A DNA stretch of 64,000 nucleotides, from contig CM055106.1 in assembly GCA_029204225.1 (NCBI GenBank), positions 22,143,285-22,207,284 of the forward strand. The letters run 5' to 3'. Of the stretch, positions 21,741 through 32,900 are shown one piece after another; position 1 is the stretch's first letter, and every line of letters begins with the position of its first letter. The DNA is from Diphasiastrum complanatum. Taxonomy: Eukaryota; Streptophyta; Lycopodiopsida; Lycopodiales; Lycopodiaceae. The notes beneath the pieces were generated by a model that did not search any database, had not been told where the DNA came from, and saw only the letters and a program-made list of their open reading frames with translations. The position numbers were made by a program, and so were the translations under genes.

Positions 21741-23320
21741 ATAAAGACTAAAATGATCATTAACTACAGTACCCATGTTCAATGATAATTTTATCTAAAA
21801 TGCAAGACTACCCAACACACATAGCAAATGATATTAAAAGTTTCTACATGTGAATGTTGATGTTGTCACCTATCTACTCTTTTCAATGTTACCTTTAATA
21901 TTAGATGAAATGGAGAAAACAAGTAGTAGTCTCTAAAGCCTTCCCTCTTTAATACCCTGAGCCACCGCTCTGTACTTGTTCTTGATGACATATAGAAATA
22001 GGAAGCATGTAGAATTTCCAGGGTGAGCATGTACATACTAGTCTAGAGGCCCTTAGCAAAACCTTTCAGATGAATTGAAGATGTGATCCCTCGTCCTTAC
22101 CATCCATCCCTATTTAAGCTTCTAGGAGAATCTAGTCAACTTAATATACTCAAGGCCCACAAATTAACCAATGCGGCCACGTAATATAGAAGTTGACTCA
22201 AGGACCAACATAGGCCCAATGCATATATAGTCATTGTCAAGCATGTCCTTAGTATTCTTCACCCGGCCAATCGTGCATAGGGATATATCCCTCTTTGAGT
22301 CACATTTGTTCCCTTGATAACCCCTAGCCTTGTTGCTCCTAAGTTGTCTTATGTAGGATCGTGCCATACCATATTGATACTTTTGCACCACTTACCTCGG
22401 ATGTTGTCGATAGCTGTCCATGTCATAGTTTTGGTATCACTTGATGTCAATTACAGTAAGTCAACTAGCAGTGGCCAAGCATATGCAGTGAATGTTGCCA
22501 TAGATGGATGTAATGGGTAAGGCAGTTGCGTTTACATAGAGAAGCAAGATCGTCGTTTCACTGGCGCTGACAAAAAAGGATCTGCATTATAAGGAACATA
22601 TAGCATGGAAAGTCTACCCAATATGGGTGGGTTTTTCCCAGTTTTCATACATGATAACATTATTGACCTATTTGTGTAGGAGTCTAGATATCGAAGAATT
22701 CTTTTAAGATTCTCGGTAGCTATCCAAATTACTGTTTTGCTGAATAAGATCATTTGCTGTTATGTAAGGCTTAAGCGCTCCAAATTCAGGTTTTTTTTTC
22801 AGTCTTCCATCGACCTATCTCCACGGCAGCATCCTCAGTAGGTATCCAAAGTGCTGCTTTTCTGAATGAGTTTATTTGCTCGAATGTTTTTAAGCCCTCA
22901 AAATTAAGGTTATTTTCTTCTTTTTCATTTCTTCATGCATGATAACATTATGGGCATATTTATATATTCTAGCCTCTGTATCGAACAAATCTGAAAGATC
23001 CCCAGTAGCTTTCCAAATGGCTTTTCTGCTGAATGAGATCATTTGCAAATATATAAGCCTGAAGCCTTTAAAAGTATGGAAGTTTGTATTGGCAAGGACC
23101 TCCTTTCCTCTCCTCTCAATTACAAAAGTTCTTTGAGCCACCTCATTTTGAGTTCCCGATCATATGTGATCACCACACGCATCGTATTTTTCCTTGCATG
23201 TCAATTGTGCAGCTGAAGGGAATTTAACTCCAAATGTTGAGGAGACGAAAGGAGGTCTTAACCAACACACCACCTATTGGAAGACATGACCACAGGCAAA
23301 ATTTGGGTCAATAAATTTCA
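21741..23320. other. Non-coding stretch with a three-unit degenerate repeat
   Basis: No gene was recognised. Three diverged units lie at about 22691-22791, 22815-22910 and 22978-23080. Each contains GTAGCTATCCAAA or GTAGGTATCCAAAG, then CTGAATGAGATCATTTGC, then a tail like TAAGCCTGAAGCCTTTAAA. A block CATGATAACATTAT also recurs at about 22646 and 22938. Short frames on the minus strand through the units carry a similar peptide but contain stops in the middle unit. Confidence 0.5.
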
Positions 23321-23335
23321 AGAATACAGACATAC

Positions 23336-23408
23336 GTGATGCGTGACAGCGAGGTAAAACTCGCCTCTGCTTCATCATGCTGTTTCGGTGAAGTTATTTC
23401 CCAAACAG
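23336..23408 (-). CDS. Possible second exon of an unidentified gene
   Basis: The minus strand between a possible acceptor (TGCTGGAG) and a donor (CACGTATGT) is open and reads AVWEITSPKQHDEAEASFT followed by SLSRIT. The phase agrees with the exon at 23873-23957. No further exons were found to the left. The acceptor lacks a strong pyrimidine tract, so this call is tentative. Confidence 0.3.
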
Positions 23409-23872
23409 CTCCAGCATAATTATATAAAAGCAAACACATATGATAAGATCATGAGCAGAGGAACTACTAGTGAAGTCTGTGTAACAAAACAAGGCATGTC
23501 TGGCATTTAGAATCCAAGATACAAGTTCATGAAGATCATGTGCAGCAACTATAATACTCAGTCGAAGCAAAATATAAAAAAGGAGGGAATTAGGGAGCCC
23601 ATCTAACAGATTATCATTAAAGTGAGGAAGGTCATTGCAAGCTCAAAACATATCGCACTGAAACTCGAAAGCACAAAAGCCTTCAAGAGTGTTACAATGA
23701 AAATTGGTCCGAATATGGATTCCGTATCTAAAGCTCAAGGCTACAAAAGCCTCCATATATTTAGTGCGTTATTTCAACAATGAAAGCCAGGATCTGAGAT
23801 TCAAAGGCAAAGAAGCTAGTCTAGTCTGCAATAAAATCATAAAAGAATCACAATTCTACAGACGATTCTTAC

Positions 23873-23957
23873 CTGCAGGAAGACGAGAGGCAGCAAGTAA
23901 AATGATGGGCAGAAGAAAGGCAAGGATCTTCAGGAGCTGATGGAAACTCTGCCCCAT
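23873..23957 (-). CDS. Probable first exon of a secreted or membrane protein gene
   Basis: On the minus strand an ATG in good context (GTGATCATGGGG) opens MGQSFHQLLKILAFLLPIIL, continuing LAASRLPA, then a strong donor CTGCAG/GTAAGAAT. The peptide is a typical signal peptide or signal anchor: a basic start, a hydrophobic core of about 15 residues and small residues before the end. The upstream strand has a purine-rich (GGA)n leader (about 23970-23990) and an AT-rich TTAAATAAGG block near 24117 that could serve as a TATA element. I do not recognise the family, and downstream exons are unproven. Confidence 0.45.
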
Positions 23958-23999
23958 GATCACCTCTCCTCCTCCTCCTCCTCCTGCAACTCTTACGCT

Positions 24000-25851
24000 A
24001 CTATAGCCAAATGATGGTAAAAGAAAGCAATTCCTTCATATTTTTTGAAGAGGATGAAAATTCATCTCCTCACATGGGAAAAGTCCTCTACCCAAAATGT
24101 AGTTTGCCCCTTATTTAAGGCCATAAAATCCAACCATCATAAATTTCCATGCCCACAAAGGATTTTTTTCTAGCGATCATAAATTTTAACGAGATCTATC
24201 ATTTTATTTGACACTGATGATGCCAACAAGGTGATTTGTATCGCATATGTGAAAATATTTGCCTTACACCACGCATTCAAATGATTAAGAAATCGAAAAG
24301 AAAACAAATATTGCATTTTCGAAATACATAAATTTAAAATGTCATTTAATGCTCAAACTTACCTAGGAGTGACACCTCATCTTTTAGCGATTGTCACGAT
24401 AGCTTGTTGTTATGCGGCAAAGCTAGAAACTCATAACACATCTTGCAATTGTGGTGTGTAAGAGCAGTTAGACTATGCGCTCAGACTTAGCATAAGGGAA
24501 TGGTCTTTTTTGAAATGTTCATGTTGGTTTATGGTGATTTGAGTACTATTTGAAGTTTTGGCTATTGTGTGTAGCAAAATTGATAACCCTTACAACTTGC
24601 TAGAGAGCGAAAGATTTAAGTAGTGCAATATATGGTTGCTAATGGTCATGCCTTCACATTTTTTTATCTTTTGTTAATACAAAAAGTATTTTTTGTTTGC
24701 CACATTAAATCCCTACAAGTGGCACTTAACTCACAATGGCCCTATTATTCAACCCCACATTTTAGTACAATGGCAAGTAATACTTTGTCCTGCCATAACT
24801 TCCTAATGATAGCATAATGACAAGAAACATACTAAGAATAAAAGAACAAAGGTGTTGATGACCAAAGAATCAAGGAACATCATAATATCCATTAAATTTC
24901 ATAGGGGATCAATAGAAAGCATTAAATACTTCACAAGCACAATGGGCTCATTTAGATTGAGCCTGTGAGACCTATCCCTAATCACTCCCAGGCTCACATT
25001 CACAAGAGGATGACCAAATTTCTCAAACGCAATCAAGTCAAAGGAATTCCAAAAATGTGTCATGTCTCTAAACAATTCAAACCTTGACTAAGCTAAGTAG
25101 CCTTTTAACCTCTAGTTTACCATTGTTCAGCCAAAATATACCTCCTTTAAGCCTTTCAAGACATATTTAAACTATTTTAGTAGCTCCTTAAGAAAGAGTA
25201 TTTCAGCTTTTTTAAGCCATTTTACACTATATATAATCATTATTGACCCAATCCTCTCATAATATTTTTCACGTGACCCCTTACATAAAATACTTGTGTC
25301 CTAAAAAATGATGAGGTGACTCCTATCGGTGTAGCAACTGTTACATACAAAATGATTTTATAAGAGAGTACATTGTTAACAATCCTCATATCCACAAGCT
25401 TTGTCCCTAAAATCTTCAAAGATCTTCAAAGAAAAAATTGGAGGATGCATAATCTTGTCGTATCTAGTCAATTTTGCAATAGTTTCCATATTATAATGTC
25501 ACAATCACCCTTGTTTGTCTTTCAACTTTGCTCTAGATTGGATCGATCATTCAATACATATAGCATCGTGTCTATGCATTGCCTATATTGTTTTTGCTTC
25601 ATCCGTTTGTTCCATCACTATGGGTGAACAATCATCTCTAATTTCAAAAGAACTTTGCATTTAGATTTTAACATGTACTTTTAGTACATCAAGCTTATCA
25701 ACATATTAGAATATCCAATATGAACTTTGTACGTCCAAAAGGAGCTATTAGCCTTAAGAATAAGACAGTTCCCTCTTTAGGCCCTCCAAAAGTACTTAAA
25801 TATGGATAATAGGCCAATAAGGGCCCAAAGTAGACTTAACAAGGGCTAAGT
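24000..25851. other. Non-coding stretch
   Basis: AT-rich sequence with only short random frames. The segment around 24361-24450, with GCGGCAAAGCTAGAAACTCATA, resembles the 60-bp tandem unit at 47176-47295, suggesting a dispersed short repeat. Confidence 0.45.
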
Positions 25852-27916
25852 TGTTGGAATTTTAACTCCACTTCAAACCTTCTTAACCCTATTTGATCTA
25901 GTTGCCTCTGTATATGTTACCAACTATTCTATTCAAGTATCCACGTTAGAGTCCTAGACCTGGTTATTTACTCGGGAACCTGCTGTAGATGGAGAACCTG
26001 CAAAAATACATGCAAGTTTGAGACAGGTTCGACACTATACAGAGTCAACCGAATAAGTCAAACTCACGAGAGTCAGATCCTTTGATAGTCGACAGTCCCT
26101 TGACTCAGCAATCCTTCTATGGTCGACAATCAACACTATCAACTCGACACACTTCGGAAGACGTTTGAACCTAACGGTTATAGCTCATGTCTCAAGGACT
26201 ATTGTTACTACTATCGAACGGGACTTCACGCCCACTTCACTGTATGATCAGCCTAAAGGCTGACATGTAATAGAGTATCTGAATTGTGTATATATATATA
26301 GTTAGATACACATAGACATAGAGCTCAGATATATTGATCTATCATATCAGATGTATAGCATCAATAATGCACTTGTTGAAATGCCGGCACTATCATCCTA
26401 TTCTTATAGGCTTGTATATTGTTAAGTAGATTTCCTTACAACAATCTCAGGTACATTCATGCATCTCTAATATACTCTGTGTCCTTCAAATCGGTGTATA
26501 ATGTGTAAATGATTATTGTTGTTTCTACTTCTGATTGTGAATCGAATACTCCTTATTTTCTTGTGTGTCTTATCGATTGAGTCGAAATGCAAAATCATGA
26601 CTGATGCCTTCAAATTTTGTAACTATGGTTGTCTAAGACACCTATTGACTCATCAATTGATTGATTTTGTTGTGACAAATGATTCTAAACACAGTGCTCT
26701 TCTTTCACTAGTCTTCCGCAGCGCTATCAAACACGATAGTCCGATAGTGTTTCTCGACACTTCGAACTGTCACGATCTTTCGCACCTTACATTATCAAGA
26801 GTGATATCAAAGCTTGTGTTGATTGTCACAACATTTCTAGCAATTTTCTTTTCTTGGCACATGGAGCAATTGTCTTTTGGAATTAGACTCATCAAACAAT
26901 TCATTGGTGACGACCTTCATATGTGGAAGTATTAGATGAAGATGTTATTGTTGGAGAAAGATGTATGGGATGTGGTCAACGAATCTTCCACAAAGGTATC
27001 TACAAAACATTCTTGAGAAATTTGGAATGCCCAAATAGAACCCAATTGATTCACCAATGGATCCAAGGCTTAAACTCAAGAAAGGTATGTCCTTTGACAC
27101 CTACTGAGATTTATGACATGAAGAATTATCCATACCACTCTATAATTGACTCATTAATGTATGCGATGGTGTGAACCAAACCCGATCTGGCATATACAAT
27201 AAGCACACTTTCTCAATTTGTGTCGAATCTAGGAATCCAACATTGGAAAGCACTCAAAAGAGTGATAAAATACATTCAAGCAACAAAGAACCAAGTTCTT
27301 TGTTATTTTGATAACTCTGCTTGCTATATATTTATTTGACTATTTTAATTCAGATTGAGGAGGAGACTTAGACACCAGAAAGTTTACTTTTGGGTCCTGT
27401 TTCTGCTAGCATCTGCACCAGTTTCCTTGAACAACATAAAACAGAAGTCACTCTCATTATCCTCAACTGAAGCCGAGTATGTGGCAACAACACAAGCAAC
27501 TAAAGAAGCCATCTGGCTGAGGCTTCTTCTTCAAGATCTAAACTTCAAACAAAACAAACCAACTACCATCTATTGCGATAATATCAACCGCATTCAACTT
27601 ACTCTCAATCCTACTTTCATCCTAGGACTAAACATATAGAAATTCAATAGAAAGTACATTAAAAACATGTAGAGCCAATTTATTGTTCAAGAAGTAATAT
27701 TATATCTGATATCTTCACTAAGGCTTTGCCTAAGAACAAGTATTTTCTCTTCGAGAAAATGTTAAATTTAAAGATTATCTAAGTGTTTGAAGTCGATTAC
27801 TTTCACTTCAAACCTTATTAACTTCATTCGATTCAGGTATCCATGACTTGCCTCTGTATATGTTACCAGCTATTCCATTCAGGTATCCATGACAAAGTCC
27901 TAGACATGGTTATTTA
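25852..27916 (+). mobile_element. Copia-D, internally deleted copia element (left part)
   Basis: Its 5' LTR starts TGTTGGAATTTTAACTCC at 25852 and extends to about 26800, with a TATA box (GTGTATATATATATAG, about 26286), followed by a degenerate primer site (TGATATCAAAGC, 26802-26813). A related LTR begins again near 27783 (CACTTCAAACCTTATTAAC) and is cut at 27916 by insertion of the next element; it resumes at 35059. Between the LTRs only a gag start and the RT tail with RNase H remain. Confidence 0.75.
26925..27780 (+). pseudogene. Copia-D gag start fused to RT tail and RNase H
   Basis: Gag begins near 26925 with MKMLLLEKDVWDVVNES, then after about 20 codons passes into the end of reverse transcriptase (PMDPRLKLKKGMSFDT, LYN.LINVCDGVNQTRSGI) and RNase H (DWGGDLDTRKFTFG, SLSLSSTEAEYVATTQATKE, CDNIN, DIFTKALPKNKY). 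Protease, integrase and the catalytic part of RT are gone. Many stops and frameshifts. Confidence 0.75.
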
Positions 27917-28567
27917 TGTGAAAATGTCAACTAATTATGTTGAGTTTATTTGGCAATTTTGAGGCCAATATGCATTTTTATCTTAGAGATAGACCTTATA
28001 AAGCTAATAAGGCCTAATAATAGTGGATTTACTATTTTTGAAAACTTAGGCAAGTTGATAATGTCACATATAGAACTCTTGATATTGGTTCAAATACATG
28101 CATTGAATCTAGTCATGTTAGATCTAGGTTTTGGTAAAGATCTAGAAACTTCCATAAATTTATAAGATTGTGCAAGAACATCCAAATAGGGCAAGAGGCT
28201 GTTCTAAATAGGCTACAAGTGTGGGAGGAACTCGTCTCTCTCATTCATTCTTATGGAAATATCTCTTTGAGTTTCTACATCCATTTTTTGCATCTTGGTG
28301 CTGATATAGTGAAATTTTGTGTGTAGAATGCTATTTTTCTTATGTGTATGGATCCACAGGTGTGAGAATTGTTGTTGTACTACTTTTGTATGGACAGGAA
28401 TAGTAAATTATCATATCTAAGTGTTTATGGCAAGTTCTTATTGTGTTTTCATCTTCTATGTATAGTAGATGCATGATTTCTACATTTGTAATGAGACTAG
28501 ACGTGCTCTCTAAATTAGCTAAAGAACAAAGGGCAAAATTAGATCGTTGTGATCTGATTTTTTCACA
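27917..28567 (+). repeat. 5' LTR of outer element C1
   Basis: 651 bp, from TGTGAAAATGTCAAC to TTTTTTCACA. Its right half is repeated at 34693-35058. It is followed by a mutated primer site TGGTATCTGAGC (28568-28579). Confidence 0.85.
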
Positions 28568-28717
28568 TGGTATCTGAGCTTTGTTTCGGGCTATATTTGG
28601 AGGAGAAGCCATTTCTAGTGAGTGACTTGGAAGCGCCATCAATTTTAGAGTGTGCTAGAGTGATTCCTTGTCAAAATCAAGCATTTTCAAGTGTAGAATG
28701 GGAATCTTTGTGATCCA

Positions 28718-29368
28718 TGTGAAAGATTCAACTAGTTTCATCACATTTTGCAATATTTCCATATTTGGCATATTGAGGCCAAAAATTGTTTTAGACTTAG
28801 AGGTTGACTTTTCAAAGTTCATTAGTCTAGATTTCATTTGAATAAACACTTTTTTGAAAGTGTGGGAAAGATAGAATGCGAGTTTGAGTAGATTCAATTT
28901 GAATAAGATGGGTACATTGAATCTAGACCCAAAATTGGTAGGGTTAGCATTTTGGTGGGAAAGCCAAGTGGCCAAATAGGGTTTGGACCTGTTATAAAAG
29001 GATGTAACTCATGGAGAGAGTCATCTTCTCTCTTCTCTATCTCATTTCATGCTTATACATGGTTCTCTTGGGTTCTACTATCCATTGGTGCACTATCTTG
29101 GTGATTGCTTGCAATTCTATGTGTAGAATGATCTATATTTGTTATTTTTGGATCCACACATGTGAAATACAGTAGCTTGATGATTTTGTACGGACAGCAA
29201 CAGTACATAATCATTTCATTCAAGTTTGATCAAGCTCTATTAGTGTTTGCATCTCAAATTGTGTGTAGATGCTGATTTTTCTACATTGGTGAAATTGGTA
29301 GTGTATTTCTCTTTCTAACCAAAGATCATTCAAGTAGATTGGATCTTAAGGATCTGAAATCTTTCACA
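28718..29368 (+). repeat. 5' LTR of inner element C2
   Basis: 651 bp, from TGTGAAAGATTCAAC to GAAATCTTTCACA with short inverted ends. A TATA box TTATAAAAGG lies at 28992-29001. It is a few percent different from the partner at 34070-34692. Confidence 0.9.
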
Positions 29369-29380
29369 TGGTATCAGAGC
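29369..29380 (+). promoter_or_regulatory. Primer-binding site of C2
   Basis: TGGTATCAGAGC directly follows the LTR; initiator tRNA-Met type. The leader 29381-29950 is non-coding. Confidence 0.93.
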
Positions 29381-29900
29381 TTGTGTTTCAGGTTATGAAG
29401 GACGAAATCAGATCTATCAATGATTTGGTGAAGATATCAAGTCTAGAGCATGCTAGAGAGGATTCTACACCAAAATCGAATTTTTTGCTTTTGTAGATTA
29501 GATCTTTTGTAGATCAAAACACTAAATAGGTCAATATACTTGTTCAATTCCGTTTTTTGAATTCACATGCTGGATTTGGCCGATTTTTGGATCATTGATT
29601 CAGCCTAAGTGGTGGCTTATAGATTGCATATCAAATTTTCAGCATTTGCATGTAGATTTGGAATAGTCAATTTTTTGTGATTTTGTCAAAACCCTAATTT
29701 TGATTGGATCTCTAGATAGTGAGGTTGCTGGACTTCATTTGAGTGTGTTTCAATCTTAGGAAGTGGCAAAAGTCATTAGATTGAGGATAGATCATAGGTT
29801 GATCAAGATTCCATGATTCTATGTGTTGATTTGCTTGGATAAGTGCTAGAAGAGAATTTGTGAGATAGTTTCAAATCTTGGTGATTTCTTTTGAAAGTAT

Positions 29901-32900
29901 TTGTTGTTGTTCAAAGGAGTGCTTTGTACATTGAAGCAGGTTGAAAGAGAAGATCAGGTCATTGCTACATGGCAACCTCAATTGGAGTCATGTTGGAAGC
30001 CAATGATAGGCTTACCAAGTAACTATTCATTATGGAAAGTGAGGATGGAGTCACTTCTTGAGATGAATGATGTTTTGGATATTGTTGTAGGTTTGGAGGA
30101 GAGACCAGCAACACAACAAGATCAATTGAGGTATGACAAGAGGGCGAAGAAGGCTCTACACATGATAAAGATGAATGTTACCAATGAACTTCTCAAGGAA
30201 GTTGGTAAGTGCACATCATCTTTGGAAGCTTGGAATTCATTGAAGAAGTTTTATGAATCCAAGTCTACTTCTAGAGTGTTGACTCTAAGAAGGCAAATCT
30301 TTTCTTGTTTGCAAAAGAATGAAGAAAGTCCAAGTACTTTTGTTTTGAGAATGAAAGCATTGAATGATGAGTTAGCTTGCATAGATGAAAGCATTAAGGA
30401 AGGAGAACTTATTCAAGTGATTCTTAATGGCTTGTTGGATGCTCATGCTAACATTGTTCAAAGTATTGCTATTCAAAAGACTTTGCCAAGTTTGATGGAT
30501 CTTCAAGAGGTCTTGATCAATGAGGAATATAGGCTTCAAGCAAGAGGTGGATCTACATCGACACTTCAAGAGGATGCTATGTTCACAAAGGGCAAATTCA
30601 AGGGCAAAACCAAAAGCAAGTGGTCTAAAGGGCAAGATCAAGTGGATGCTTCTTCAAGTGGCAAAAAGAAGGATAGATCAAAGCTCAAGTGCTTCTATTG
30701 TGGCATCAAAGGACACTTTGCAAGTGAGTGCTACAAGAAGAAGAGAGATCAAGGAGACAACCAAGGTAATCTTACTCTTGATGAGGATGGTTTGGATGTG
30801 CAAGATGCAAATGATGATGCTTTTGTGATGTCTTCATGTATGCTTGCTAATGATGAAGATCTAGATCCTTGGTGGATTGATAGTGGAGCAAGTTCACACA
30901 TGACCTTTCACAAAGAGTACTTCACTTCTTTGTTGGCATATGGAGATGACAAGAGGGTGATCTACATGGCCAATGATGGTGAGTGTGCAATCAAAGGGAT
31001 TGGCACAATTCCTATTTCTCTCTCTAAAAATAGTAATGTTCATTTGGAGGATGTCTTGTTTATTCCATCTATTACCAAGAATTTGCTTAGTGTGAGTCAA
31101 ATGCTAAGTAAGGGTCTCAAGGTGGAGTTTGATGGAGATGCTTGTTTGATCAAAAGGAAGGATGTCTTGATTGGAAAAGGTAAAAGGGAAGGGAAGTTGT
31201 TCAAACTTGATGCTTGTGTTATTGCTAACCAAGTTGGATGTGTTGCAAGGGAGCAAATTTCTATTCAAGAGGTTTGGCACAAAAGGATGGGACACCTCAA
31301 CTTCAAGTCATTGGAGGTAATGGCAAGGAAGAAGGTTGTGATTGGTCTTCCAAGTTCCTTGAGTAATGACAAGCATGTTTGTGAGTCTTGTGCTTTGTCT
31401 AAGTCACATAGACTACCTTATACTAGATCTACAAAGCCTTTTCAACTTGTACATTCGGATATTCATGGATTTACTACAATTAGCAATAGTGGAGCTAAGA
31501 TGTATGTAACATTCATTGATGATTTTAGTAGATTTTGTTGGATCTATCTACTAAAGAACAAGAATGAAGTGTATGATGTCTTTGTCAAGTTCAAGAATGC
31601 AAGGGAGAATCAATTCTCCACAAAGATCAAGTGCTTGAGAGGTGACAATGGTGGTGAGTACATATCTAACAAGTTCAAGGCCTTTTGTGATGAGCATGGG
31701 ATCAAGAGGGAGTATACAACATCAAGGACCCCACAACAAAATGGAGTGTCTGAAAGGAAGAATAGAACTTTATGTGAAAGTGCTAAAGCTATGAGGTTAA
31801 GTGCTAATCTTGACAAACCATTTTGGGATCAAGCTTTGTTGTGTGCCAATTTTTTGTGCAATAGGTGGCCGAGTGCTATTTTGGATGGAAGGACACCTTT
31901 TGAGATGCTATTCAAGAGGAGGCCGAGTGTCAACTTTCTAAGAACCTTTGGATGCACATGCTATGTCAACATTACTCTTGATGATAGGACCAAGGAGGAT
32001 CCATCTTCAAGAAGAGGTATTTTTGTTGGATATAGTGAGGTGAGTAGAGCCTACAAGGTTTACATTCCTTCTACTAACAAAGTGATTGTTGGTAGAGATG
32101 TCATTTTTTATGAGGGAAACATTCCAAAGGTGTCTTCAAGCATGATTGATGGTAAAGTAGATGGATCTAACATTCTTGATGTTGATGAGAAGGATCCTAC
32201 TTTGGATGGTGGTGATGATGGACCTTCATCAAGTCAAAAGCCAAGGAGAACATCAAGAGAAAGACAAGTACCTTCAAGTCTCACATATGATCAAAAGGGT
32301 AAGCAAGTAGTTTCTGGAAATTATGTTGCTTCTCTAACCTCTTTGGATGATCCTACAAGTGTAGATCAATCAAGAAAAGAAGAGGAGTGGATCCAAGCAA
32401 TGGATCTTGAGTATCGATCTCTTATGAAGAATGGAACATCTTTTGGAAGATCTTCTTGTGTACATGGAGCTATGCAAGTGGATGGATGTTATCTTGCTGT
32501 AAAATCAAGTAATGGATCTGGAAAACAAAGTTTGTTCAATGACTTTGATGGTCAAGTTGAAGATCAAGAAATTGATCTCAAAGCACTTCAACTAGTCAAA
32601 AGGGAAGTTGGCAATTTGGAGCTAGTCAAGAGCATCAAAGAAGAGGTAATTGGCAAAGGTGTTATGGATCTGTTTTTGCAGCATATTGAAGACTCAAGTA
32701 AGGTCAAAGGAGCAGCAAGTAAGTGTTGTTCAAGTTTACTTTACTTGTTCTATCTCATGTTTGAGCAATTTCATGTGGATGTGTGCAAATTGTCAAGATA
32801 TGGTAAAACTAGCTACATTGGCGAGCATTGTTTTGATGTTGGATTTGTACTAGCATTCTTGGCTAATTTTGCTGATGAAAATAAAGCTATTGGAGGTTCA

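Noticed and set aside
26071-26400. Short inverted and direct TCGACA motifs as a possible regulatory array
   Set aside because: They lie inside the copia-D LTR and recur in its fragment at 44270-44650, so they belong to the element.
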